Shown here piece after piece: positions 10,090 to 18,031 of a stretch of 36,137 nt of DNA; the first letter of the stretch is position 1; the number at the start of each line of letters is the position of its first letter. This DNA is from Clostridium sp. CAG:678 (GTDB lineage: Bacteria; Bacillota; Clostridia; Oscillospirales; Acutalibacteraceae), in the NCBI GenBank assembly GCA_000431535.1, contig HF991803.1:59026-95162 (forward strand), written 5' to 3'. The translations under genes were made by a program, and so were the position numbers. The notes beneath the pieces were generated by a model. The model worked only from the letters and a program-made list of their open reading frames with translations, ran no database searches and had not been told where the DNA came from.

Positions 10090-10809
10090 ATGCTCGGAAA
10101 ATATGTCCGGATCCGTATAGATCATCCTATCGGTTCGGTAAACGAAAAAACGGGCTATACTTATCCGCTGAATTACGGAGCAGTTTATGGTTCCGACAAT
10201 CTGAATTCCTTTGTTATGGGGATAGACCATCCCGTTCGTAATTTTGACGGACGAGTTATAGCAACGCTCAATCCCAAGGCGGGAGGGCGGCAGATACTGA
10301 TAACCGCGCCTAAAAGCACGCGTTTCATTATCAACGATATAAGTAAATATATAAACGTAAAAAAAGACTTTCCGAAATATAAACTGGAATGCCTGTATGA
10401 AAGCAGCTGCGGCGCTGTGGTTTACAGGGATATCAAAGGGGAAGTGCGTTATCTTCTGATCAAAAACAAACGCTCTGCACACTGGGGATTCCCGAAGGGG
10501 CATATTGAGCCCGGGGAAACAAAACAGCAAACTGCAGTTCGGGAGGTTCTGGAGGAGACGGGGATCCATGTGAAACTGATTAACGGCTTTGAAAGCGTTT
10601 CCAAATACAAGATCCAAAACAAGATCGAAAAAGTGGTTTCCATATTTGTTGGCACAACAAACGACACCTCCACCTGCATTCAGCCGGAGGAGATTGAAGA
10701 TTACATATGGCTTACGTATGACAGGGCTTTGAGCATTCTTAAGTTTGAAAACGACAAAGCAATCATCACAGAGGCAAATCATTTCCTGAACGAAAACAAC
10801 TATATATAA
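10090..10809 (+). CDS. Nudix hydrolase with an N-terminal inorganic-pyrophosphatase-like domain
   Basis: This 239-residue protein has two parts. Residues about 106-235 form a Nudix hydrolase with a perfect box at residues 137-159: G-H-I-E-P-G-E then REVLEETGI, matching GX5EX7REUXEEXGU. Nudix enzymes split nucleoside diphosphates linked to another group; the AHWGFPKGHIE context resembles diadenosine polyphosphate hydrolases. Residues 1-95 (GKYVRIRIDHPIGS, YPLNYG, FVMGIDHPV, GRVIA) resemble the short pyrophosphatase-like domain of clostridia. The acidic metal-binding stretch expected between NYG and the next strand reads GSDNLNSF, so most catalytic Asp residues appear lost and this part may only bind phosphate. 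The ATG at 10090 has GGTGGTG upstream; a GTG at 10072 is a weaker alternative. It is the first gene of a four-gene unit. Confidence 0.88.
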   Translation: MLGKYVRIRIDHPIGSVNEKTGYTYPLNYGAVYGSDNLNSFVMGIDHPVRNFDGRVIATLNPKAGGRQILITAPKSTRFIINDISKYINVKKDFPKYKLECLYESSCGAVVYRDIKGEVRYLLIKNKRSAHWGFPKGHIEPGETKQQTAVREVLEETGIHVKLINGFESVSKYKIQNKIEKVVSIFVGTTNDTSTCIQPEEIEDYIWLTYDRALSILKFENDKAIITEANHFLNENNYI

Positions 10810-10819
10810 AGTGATCGGA

Positions 10820-11998
10820 ATGAACAAAGAACAGGAATACCTTATCAAACTATCTGCAGCGTATCTGCACGGCGAAAAAATACGCCTGAAAGAAGAGATC
10901 AACTATCCCGAACTGATCAAAGAATCGCTCAGGCAGGATCTTTTCGGCGTTGCCTTTTGCGCGATAGCGGATTCCGCAAACAAAAACGAGGTTATAGATA
11001 AAGCGGCGCTTGCTCGGTATCAGGCGCTTTTTACGGAAAGCCTTTACAATTCCAATTTGCTGATGAAAGTTTACGGAGACCTGAAAGCCGCCCTCACAGG
11101 CGCTCAGATCCGTTTTGTGCCCGTTAAGGGCGTTGTGCTCAGGAATTACTATCCTGTTGCGGAAACGCGCTCTATGGGCGACGCAGACGTTTTAATTGAC
11201 GCAGGCAACCGAAACGCCGCCAAAGCCGCGCTGATCCAAGCCGGTTTTACATGCGAAAGTGATAACGGGCCGGAATGGGCTTACAGAAAAAACGGAATCC
11301 GAATGGAAGTGCACACCTCCATATTGAACGCCAGCACGGGAAAAAACAACGCAAAACAGTATTTTGCAGACGCGATAGACCATGCAAACTTCAGCGGATT
11401 TGAAGGCCGCTTTGACGATACCTACCATTTTGAATTTCTTTTAACGCATCTTGCGCAGCATTTTTGCTATTACGGCGCCGGGATACGCATGATTCTTGAC
11501 CTTGCCGTTATGCTGAAAGCCTGCGATATAGATTTGGAAAGGGTCTTAAAGGATCTTGATTCCGCCGGGCTCGGAAAATTTGCCAAAACGATGCTGAGCG
11601 TTTGCTGGAAATGGTATGGCTGCGGCTGTGATCTTGGCGAAGAAACGGCAAAAGCAGAGGATTTTCTTGCCTCGCACGGCACATTTGGGTTCACCAACCG
11701 AAATATATCCGCCGTTGTGGAACGCAAAGATCTGGAGGTTGGCAAAACGGGCGGCACGTTTTTAAAACGCCTGCGGCTCCTGTTTCCCTCTTATCAAAGG
11801 ATGAAAGAGATCCCCTATATTAAATTTATTGAAAACAGGCCTTATCTGACGCCTTTTGCTTGGGTATACAGATTTTTTTATAATTTAAAACATAAAAAAG
11901 CATTTATGATGGGCGCCGTAAAAGGCCTTGCGGATAAAGATTCCGAAAAAGAGGCGCAGAAAGAACTTGAATTTTTCAGGGAAATCGGCCTCAGTTAA
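10820..11998 (+). CDS. Nucleotidyltransferase family protein (NTP_transf_5 type)
   Basis: This is a 392-residue protein of the uncharacterised nucleotidyltransferase family. The core is VPVKGVVLRNYYP followed by ETRSMGDADVLI, where the GDADVLI Asp pair after RSMGD is the expected metal-binding motif. A third acidic strand, RMEVHTSI, follows. The C-terminal half is alpha-helical with a His-rich stretch (LLTHLAQHF). Members occur next to cell-surface or natural-product genes, but substrates are mostly unknown. The ATG at 10820 has AAGTGATC just upstream, which fits the 16S tail; a GTG at 10811 is possible and would add three residues. It lies 10 bases after the Nudix gene, so the two are probably co-transcribed. 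Confidence 0.82.
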   Translation: MNKEQEYLIKLSAAYLHGEKIRLKEEINYPELIKESLRQDLFGVAFCAIADSANKNEVIDKAALARYQALFTESLYNSNLLMKVYGDLKAALTGAQIRFVPVKGVVLRNYYPVAETRSMGDADVLIDAGNRNAAKAALIQAGFTCESDNGPEWAYRKNGIRMEVHTSILNASTGKNNAKQYFADAIDHANFSGFEGRFDDTYHFEFLLTHLAQHFCYYGAGIRMILDLAVMLKACDIDLERVLKDLDSAGLGKFAKTMLSVCWKWYGCGCDLGEETAKAEDFLASHGTFGFTNRNISAVVERKDLEVGKTGGTFLKRLRLLFPSYQRMKEIPYIKFIENRPYLTPFAWVYRFFYNLKHKKAFMMGAVKGLADKDSEKEAQKELEFFREIGLS

Positions 11999-12043
11999 CA
12001 GAAAGCACAAAGAAAGATTACATGAAATCACACGGAGGTACCT

Positions 12044-13774
12044 ATGGGATTTTTGATTGCAATACTCGTAATTCTGATTCTGCTTGTAATCGCGTTTGTA
12101 ATTTGGTTCATAACGTATAAAAACAGCGGCAAATGCCCGCTTTGCGCGCTGGAAAAAATCATCAAACCCACAAAGGTTACGATGGACGTTGCAAATGAGG
12201 AATTGTATGCAAACGGCACGGCGCTCACCCCGCCTATGGGCTGGAGCAGCTGGAACACATTCCGCCAGAATATCAGCGAGGATCTTTTGCTTGGCACCGC
12301 GCAGGCGGTTAAAGACAGCGGCCTGCTGGACGCGGGATATCAGTATATCAATCTGGACGACTGCTGGCACAGTTCCATGCGGGATAAAGACGGAAAATTG
12401 CAGGGCGATCTGGAAAAATTCCCGAACGGCATTCAGCACCTGATCTCTCAGATAAACAGAATGGGCATGAAAGTTGGGCTGTATTCCTCCAACGGCACAC
12501 TCACCTGTGAGGATCTGCCCGCAAGCCTCGGCAGAGAAGAGCTGGACGCGCAAACGATCTCTGACTGGGGATGTGAATTTTTTAAATACGATTTCTGCCA
12601 CCATAAGATCATCAGCGGCGAAGCGCCCGTAATTGAGGCGCTGGAAATCAGCGAACCGAGCAAAAGCGCCGGGCTTACCCTCTATCCCGAAGACGCGGAA
12701 CTTTCCGGCAGGGCAAGAGTTTTGAACATAAAGAAACTGCCAAGCGGCAAAGGCATTGGCATGCTCAACCACGCCGCAGGCAAAGCAACGTTCCGCCCAA
12801 CAGTCAACAAAGCCGGCACCTATGTGCTCACGCTGCTTATCTATAAGCAGCTGACGGTAAGGGAGCAGTATCTTCAGGTCATTGTTAACGGCAAAATAAA
12901 CGAAGTATTCACACCGACCGCCAAGGGCTTTACCCCTACCGGCAGAGTGCAGACGATGATAGACCTGAAAGAGGGCGCCAATGAAATCATCCTGACCAAC
13001 CCGGTCGTTACCGCTGCGGACAGTTCTTTTATACAGTACAGGCGTATGGGAAACGCACTGAAAGCCGCGGCGCACAAAACAGCGGTTGAAAAAGGCACAA
13101 GGGAAAAACCGATTCTCTTTTCCATATGCGAATGGGGCATGGCATTCCCGTGGCACTGGGGTTCCCGCGCCGGCAACATGTGGCGCACCACCCCGGATAT
13201 CAACGCAAGCTGGAAAAGCATTCACCTGATCTATAACCATAATATCAAGCTTTACAAATATGCCTGCCCGGGCGCATGGAATGATCCCGATATGCTGGAA
13301 GTGGGCAACGGCAAACTGACGGATAACGAAAACAAAACGCATTTCAGCCTTTGGTGCATGATGGCGGCGCCGCTGATACTCGGCAACGATGTGCGTCTGC
13401 TTGTGGGATCAGACGGCGCGCCCATTGAGAACCACCCTGTTCTCAAAACCGTTACAAACAGAAACCTGATCGCAATTGATCAGGACGAACTGGGCAAGCC
13501 GGCAAAAAGGCTGAAAAAAATACACGGCATAGATATTATCGGGCGCCCCCTTGCAAACGGTGATATTGCGGTCTGCCTGTATAACCCCGGCAGCAGAGTA
13601 AAAGGCATATCGCTTGATCTGAGTGAAATACTGACGGATGAATACCTTGAATTTCCGCAGGCGCAGACCTATCAGCTGCATGAGCTCTGGAGCGATGAAC
13701 GTTTCAACGCAAGAACGGTATCCGCTTCCCTGCAAAAGCATGAATGCCGTGTTTACAGAATCAGCAGGCAGTAA
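12044..13774 (+). CDS. GH27 family glycosidase (alpha-galactosidase-like), membrane-anchored, with inserted beta-domain
   Basis: This 576-residue protein matches glycoside hydrolase family 27, whose usual activity is removal of alpha-linked galactose. Motifs in order: PPMGWSSWNTF (65-73), INLDDCW (102-108), FFKYDFC (179-185, nucleophile D183), then WRTTPDI (380-386, probable acid/base D385) and WNDPDML. About 135 residues (roughly 195-330) interrupt the barrel between the nucleophile and the acid/base. This insert looks like a beta-sandwich carbohydrate-binding module. Residues 2-24 form a membrane anchor followed by a CPLC pair, so the enzyme probably sits on the outer face. The ribosome site is GGAGG at 12034-12038. 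Spacing to the genes on both sides is short. Galactosidase is the best guess; other GH27 activities, such as on N-acetylgalactosamine, remain possible. Confidence 0.9.
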   Translation: MGFLIAILVILILLVIAFVIWFITYKNSGKCPLCALEKIIKPTKVTMDVANEELYANGTALTPPMGWSSWNTFRQNISEDLLLGTAQAVKDSGLLDAGYQYINLDDCWHSSMRDKDGKLQGDLEKFPNGIQHLISQINRMGMKVGLYSSNGTLTCEDLPASLGREELDAQTISDWGCEFFKYDFCHHKIISGEAPVIEALEISEPSKSAGLTLYPEDAELSGRARVLNIKKLPSGKGIGMLNHAAGKATFRPTVNKAGTYVLTLLIYKQLTVREQYLQVIVNGKINEVFTPTAKGFTPTGRVQTMIDLKEGANEIILTNPVVTAADSSFIQYRRMGNALKAAAHKTAVEKGTREKPILFSICEWGMAFPWHWGSRAGNMWRTTPDINASWKSIHLIYNHNIKLYKYACPGAWNDPDMLEVGNGKLTDNENKTHFSLWCMMAAPLILGNDVRLLVGSDGAPIENHPVLKTVTNRNLIAIDQDELGKPAKRLKKIHGIDIIGRPLANGDIAVCLYNPGSRVKGISLDLSEILTDEYLEFPQAQTYQLHELWSDERFNARTVSASLQKHECRVYRISRQ

Positions 13775-13777
13775 ATT

Positions 13778-14299
13778 ATGGAACTGATCAGACTGTATAA
13801 AAGCGATTTTGGCGCGCTTTACAAAATTATGGAAGAGAGTTTTCCGAAAGATGAAATCCGCGCTTACAGCGACCAGGCTGCTTTATTTGATAGGAGCGAA
13901 TTTTTTGCTTACGGAGTCAAAGACGAAAGCGGGAAACTTAAGGCTTTTATCACATTTTGGCATCTGAACGGCTTTACGTTCGGCGAGCATTTTGCAGTGG
14001 ACCCAAACGAACGCGGCGCAGGTCTCGGCGCAAAGATCCTTGCAGAAGTTTTAAAAACAGACGGCAGAAGATTCTGCCTGGAAGTGGAACTGCCGGAAAC
14101 TGAAACGGCAAAACGCAGGATTGGCTTTTATGAGCGGATGGGCTTTACGCTGAATGATTTTGAATACTGCCAGCCGCCGCTGGGTAAAGACCGAAAAGCA
14201 GTTGCGCTAAAGATCATGTCCACCGGCGGAAAACTGACCCAAGCCGAATTTGAAAAAGTTAAGGCAGAAATCTATAAAAATGTATACGGCGTTTTATAA
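13778..14299 (+). CDS. GNAT family N-acetyltransferase
   Basis: This 173-residue protein has a GNAT fold. The acetyl-CoA loop is at NERGAGLGAKIL, matching the R-x-x-G-x-G/A pattern, followed by LEVELPETETAKRRIGFYERMGF, the usual beta-bulge and helix of the family. The substrate cannot be told from sequence. The ATG is three bases after the GH27 stop and has only a weak ribosome site, suggesting translational coupling. It is the last gene of the unit that begins with the Nudix fusion; a strong terminator follows 13 bases later. Confidence 0.88.
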   Translation: MELIRLYKSDFGALYKIMEESFPKDEIRAYSDQAALFDRSEFFAYGVKDESGKLKAFITFWHLNGFTFGEHFAVDPNERGAGLGAKILAEVLKTDGRRFCLEVELPETETAKRRIGFYERMGFTLNDFEYCQPPLGKDRKAVALKIMSTGGKLTQAEFEKVKAEIYKNVYGVL

Positions 14300-14312
14300 A
14301 CGGTGAAACCAT

Positions 14313-14360
14313 AAGCCGCGGCGGAGAAAAATCCCGCCGCGGCTTTTCGGTTTTTCTTTT
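14313..14360 (+). terminator. Intrinsic terminator after the GNAT gene
   Basis: AAGCCGCGGCGG at 14313-14324 pairs with CCGCCGCGGCTT at 14334-14345, followed by a T-rich tail to 14360. Confidence 0.92.
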
Positions 14361-14372
14361 TTATTCTTATAT

Positions 14373-14399
14373 AAAAAACAGGCACGGTAAACCGTGCCT
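14373..14399 (-). terminator. Left copy of the locus terminator hairpin (works leftward, for ilvC)
   Basis: Read on the minus strand, AGGCACGG pairs with CCGTGCCT (14380-14399) and is followed by six T residues (14373-14378). This is the only ilvC-side hairpin with a T-run, yet it is 330 bases from the ilvC stop. The repeat element and a second copy of the same hairpin lie in between. Confidence 0.75.
14379..14399. repeat. Flanking direct repeat, left copy (element A)
   Basis: This 21-base palindromic sequence recurs at 14686-14706. The first 16 bases are identical, and the right copy then lacks one T. It forms the terminator hairpin with core GGCACGGTAAACCGTGCC. Confidence 0.85.
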
Positions 14400-14685
14400 C
14401 AGCGTGTAGAAAAAGGTATAAATATAGAAAAAAAGCAGTCCTACACGCTGATTAGGCTGCGAGAAATCGAGCAGGATCTTGCATTTGGCGGTTTGTAGGC
14501 GTACATAGGTACGTTAAAACCGACAAAGGCAAGAAACGCGAATGCCGCACAACTGTGCGGCATTCTTTCTTTTTATCGATTATATAAGCATATTTGACTA
14601 TAAAAATTCTTTTATTCAGCGAGGAATATTGTAATATAAATAAAATTATCACCGCGCGTTCCTGCCGACTTTATCGACAGCCTGA
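14400..14685 (+). mobile_element. Non-coding MITE-like element, copy A
   Basis: This 286-base element lies between the convergent GNAT and ilvC genes. Its ends are imperfect inverted repeats: TCAGCGTGTAGAAAAAG reading in from the left (14399-14415), and TCAGGCTGTCGATAAAG reading in from the right on the minus strand (14669-14685). They agree at 13 of 17 positions. A copy of the local terminator hairpin sits on each side. A related element occurs at 30608-30902, sharing the left 15 bases, the internal fold, an ATTCTTTTAT..AGCGAG block (14607-14622) and the right 20 or so bases. No open reading frame of note lies inside, so movement would need an enzyme encoded elsewhere. The mobile nature is inferred from structure. 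Confidence 0.65.
14401..14575 (+). ncRNA. Candidate structured RNA, copy A
   Basis: The + strand folds as follows. Stem 1 is AGCGTGTAG (14401-14409) with CTACACGCT (14441-14449). A pseudoknot joins GCAGTC (14435-14440, in the loop of stem 1) to GGCTGC (14455-14460). A GAAA tetraloop hairpin CGA/TCG lies at 14460-14469. A long interrupted stem runs from CTTGC (14478) to GCAAG (14533), capped by CGTAC-ATAG-GTACG (14500-14513). A terminator-like hairpin AATGCCGCAC/GTGCGGCATT (14541-14564) is followed by a T-rich tail. Copy B keeps every helix with different bases in several. The G-U pair in the pseudoknot would be an A-C mismatch on the other strand. No clear promoter is visible upstream, so transcription is unproven. 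Confidence 0.55.
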
Positions 14686-14706
14686 CAGGCACGGTAAACC
14701 GGCCTG
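14686..14706. repeat. Flanking direct repeat, right copy (element A)
   Basis: This is the second copy of the terminator hairpin at 14379-14399, with one base missing in the 3' arm. It is followed on the + strand by CATGTTTTT, so it can end rightward transcripts. It has no T-run on the minus strand. Confidence 0.8.
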
Positions 14707-14728
14707 CATGTTTTTATGTATAAACAAA

Positions 14729-15766
<1,038 letters not shown>

Positions 15767-15789
15767 CTAAAATTTAATAACATTTATTC

Positions 15790-15813
15790 GGCAGATGCAT
15801 TTTTTATATCTGC
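15790..15813 (-). promoter_or_regulatory. Hairpin in the ilvC leader
   Basis: On the minus strand GGCAGAT and ATCTGCC pair around a ten-base AT-rich loop between the promoter and the ribosome site. There is no T-run, so it is not a terminator. I see no T-box or leader peptide. Confidence 0.4.
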
Positions 15814-15824
15814 CATTGATTTAA

Positions 15825-15853
15825 ATTATAGTCCCTCAAAAATCGTTCGTCAA
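15825..15853 (-). promoter_or_regulatory. ilvC promoter
   Basis: On the minus strand TTGACG (15848-15853) and TATAAT (15825-15830) are 17 bases apart. The leader is about 65 bases long. Confidence 0.85.
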
Positions 15854-15979
15854 GGCTTTTTTGCCGATAATTACTTGTAATATTAACAAAAAAGTAGTAA
15901 TATAACAATAAATAATTATTCACTTTTTACCCTATTTTAACTGTTGCGGTAAATCTGTTAAAAAAGAGGATGAAAACCT

Positions 15980-17212
15980 ATGAACAAAGCACAGAAATTA
16001 AGATTTTACATAGAGGCGCTCTGCGTATACGATTTAAAAAAAGACGAAGTTGTTTCCGGGCTGCTGCGGCTTTTGCAGAGCGTGGGAAGCGAAGACGTTT
16101 TGGAAAGGCAGAGCGAGTTTTTCAGAATGGTAACAAGCCACAATTCCTTCAAGGAATATCTCTCCCGGCTGATCCTTACAGACGACAACGCCTTTACAAA
16201 AGCGGCGGCAGCCGACAGGGCAGACAGATTACCTGCCGCGGTTCTGAACGGCGTAAAGAGCGATCTGAAAAAACTGGAGGCGATTGCAAACGTTGCCCCG
16301 CGAGACATTTATGAATCCGTGGAAAACACAGATCTTCGCCAGGTGCTGAAAACGCTGCCCGGCTGGCAGACGGGCGAACCTGCCGCGCCGCTCAAAACAA
16401 ACTGGGAAGAGCAGATCGGCGATCTGATTGAATACCATAAAAAGAACGGCTACGGCATGTTTTCCAAATACAACGCGTTTACATGGCGCGAGCACAGCCT
16501 TTGGCCGCTTTCCGGCACGGACCCGATCCGACTTTCAGACCTTAAGAATTACGAAGAGCAAAGGCAGAAAGTAATAGATAATACAGAGAGCTTTGTAAAG
16601 GGTTATCCCTCAAACAACGTGCTGCTTTACGGCGACCGCGGCACGGGAAAAAGTTCCACCGTGCATGCCGTATTAAACGCCTATGCCCCGGAGGGTCTGC
16701 GGATGATCGAGATCTCCAAAAGCGATATTCCGGATCTTACCATGATACGGGAAATGCTGGCGGGCAGCCCCATGAAATTCATTATCTTTATTGATGATCT
16801 TTGCTTTGATTCCCACGATGATTCCTTTGGTGAACTGAAAGCGGCGCTGGAGGGCAGCCTTTCCGGCAGAAAGCACAACACAATAATCTATGCCACTTCC
16901 AACCGGCGCCATTTGATTAAAGAGAGCTTTTCAGACCGCGAGAATGATATAAACAGAAACGACATCATGCAGGAGCAATTAAGCCTTTCGGATCGGTTTG
17001 GGCTTTCGATCACCTTTGTGAACCCAGACAAAAAAGAATACCTTGATATCGTTGAAAAGATAGCGGACGACAGAAACCTTGCCGTAGATAAGGAACGCCT
17101 GTTCAGCGCGGCAGAAAGGTGGGCAACGCGCAGGGGCGGAAGATCGCCAAGATGCGCAAGGCAGTTTATAGACTTTGTGGAAAGCGCGGAAAAACGCGGC
17201 AAAGCATGGTAA
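15980..17212 (+). CDS. DUF815-family AAA+ ATPase
   Basis: This 410-residue protein belongs to the DUF815 ATPase family, a conserved but poorly characterised AAA+ group. The N-terminal 200 residues are helical and lack known motifs. The ATPase core starts after YPSNNVLLYG, with Walker A GDRGTGKSS at 218-226 and Walker B KFIIFIDDL at 266-274. These are followed by the family's typical stretch SFGELKAALEG and a sensor-like YATSNRRHL. The Arg-rich C-terminal RRGGRSPRCARQFIDF is also typical. AGAGGA at 15965-15970 supports the ATG at 15980. The gene stands alone on its strand after ilvC; a promoter is not clear. The partner or client is unknown. Confidence 0.9.
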   Translation: MNKAQKLRFYIEALCVYDLKKDEVVSGLLRLLQSVGSEDVLERQSEFFRMVTSHNSFKEYLSRLILTDDNAFTKAAAADRADRLPAAVLNGVKSDLKKLEAIANVAPRDIYESVENTDLRQVLKTLPGWQTGEPAAPLKTNWEEQIGDLIEYHKKNGYGMFSKYNAFTWREHSLWPLSGTDPIRLSDLKNYEEQRQKVIDNTESFVKGYPSNNVLLYGDRGTGKSSTVHAVLNAYAPEGLRMIEISKSDIPDLTMIREMLAGSPMKFIIFIDDLCFDSHDDSFGELKAALEGSLSGRKHNTIIYATSNRRHLIKESFSDRENDINRNDIMQEQLSLSDRFGLSITFVNPDKKEYLDIVEKIADDRNLAVDKERLFSAAERWATRRGGRSPRCARQFIDFVESAEKRGKAW

Positions 17213-17241
17213 AATAAGTATAACATTTCATTAAAAAACAT

Positions 17242-17265
17242 TTAACAAATTTCACCATTTGTTAA
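17242..17265. promoter_or_regulatory. Inverted repeat upstream of the response-regulator operon
   Basis: TTAACAAAT (17242-17250) and ATTTGTTAA (17257-17265) form a perfect 9-base inverted repeat with a six-base spacer. Upstream, TAACAT, TAAAAA and TAACAA recur every 11 bases (17221, 17232, 17243), a spacing like the direct repeats bound by OmpR/PhoB-type regulators. A possible promoter is TTCACC (17251) plus TAAAAT (17274) with 17 bases between. Autoregulation is an inference. Confidence 0.45.
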
Positions 17266-17332
17266 TGGCAAAATAAAATTATGAACAAAAACGGATGCTA
17301 TGATTTTTCCAAAAGGAAGGAGAATACCTCAT

Positions 17333-18028
17333 ATGAGCAATAAGATTCTTGTTGTGGACGACGACCTCAACATCTGCGAGCTTTTAAAACTGTATCTGGA
17401 AAACGAGGGCTACACGGCTTACGTTGCGAATGACGGCCAGGCCGCCGTAGATATGTTCAACGAAAAATCGCCGGATCTTGTTTTGCTGGACATCATGCTG
17501 CCCAAGATGGACGGCTGGCAGGTGTGCAGAGAGATACGCAAGACCTCTTCCGTGCCGATCATCATGCTTACGGCAAAGGGGGAGACGTTTGACAAGGTGC
17601 TTGGCCTTGAGCTTGGCGCGGACGACTATGTGACCAAGCCGTTTGATTCCAAAGAAGTTATGGCAAGGATCAAAGCGGTGCTCCGCCGCGCAAAGGGCGA
17701 GAGCGAAAATTCCGCCAGTGAAAAAAAGATCGTGAAATATGACAAACTGGAGATCAACATTGAAAACTATGAACTGAAAGTGGACGGCAAGGTGATAGAC
17801 ACCCCACCGAAAGAACTGGAACTGATCTATCATTTTGCCTCTAACCCCAACCGGGTATATACCAGGGACCAGCTTTTAGATGAAGTTTGGGGATTTGACT
17901 ATTACGGCGATTCCCGAACGGTGGATGTGCACGTAAAACGACTGCGTGAAAAGCTGGAGGGCGTTTCGGATAAATGGTCGCTCAAAACCGTTTGGGGCGT
18001 GGGCTATAAATTTGAAACAAAGGAATAA
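17333..18028 (+). CDS. OmpR/PhoB-family response regulator
   Basis: This 231-residue two-component response regulator has a receiver domain with the acidic pair DDD near residues 9-11, phospho-acceptor D53 in LVLLDIMLP, the Thr in IIMLTAKG and the Lys in DDYVTKPF. The C-terminal winged helix ends DSRTVDVHVKRLREKLE..RTVWGVGYKF in the usual pattern. AAGGAAGGAG at 17313-17322 selects ATG 17333 over an in-frame start at 17300. The histidine kinase begins three bases after this stop, and an HtrA protease follows it, which suggests control of cell-envelope or phosphate stress. Similar pairs are PhoPR and WalKR; I cannot choose between them. Confidence 0.96.
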   Translation: MSNKILVVDDDLNICELLKLYLENEGYTAYVANDGQAAVDMFNEKSPDLVLLDIMLPKMDGWQVCREIRKTSSVPIIMLTAKGETFDKVLGLELGADDYVTKPFDSKEVMARIKAVLRRAKGESENSASEKKIVKYDKLEINIENYELKVDGKVIDTPPKELELIYHFASNPNRVYTRDQLLDEVWGFDYYGDSRTVDVHVKRLREKLEGVSDKWSLKTVWGVGYKFETKE

Positions 18029-18031
18029 AAC

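Noticed and set aside
10045-10902. 285-codon minus-strand frame opposite the Nudix gene
   Set aside because: It is antisense to a gene with a perfect Nudix box and has no homology that I can see.
11885-13342. Long open frame (485 codons) on the minus strand opposite the GH27 gene
   Set aside because: It has no recognisable motifs, lacks a ribosome site, and lies antisense to a well-supported enzyme gene. The frame stays open because of codon bias.
14379-14706. Direct repeats around element A as a CRISPR-like array
   Set aside because: There are only two copies, each self-complementary, with one 286-base interval and no cas genes.
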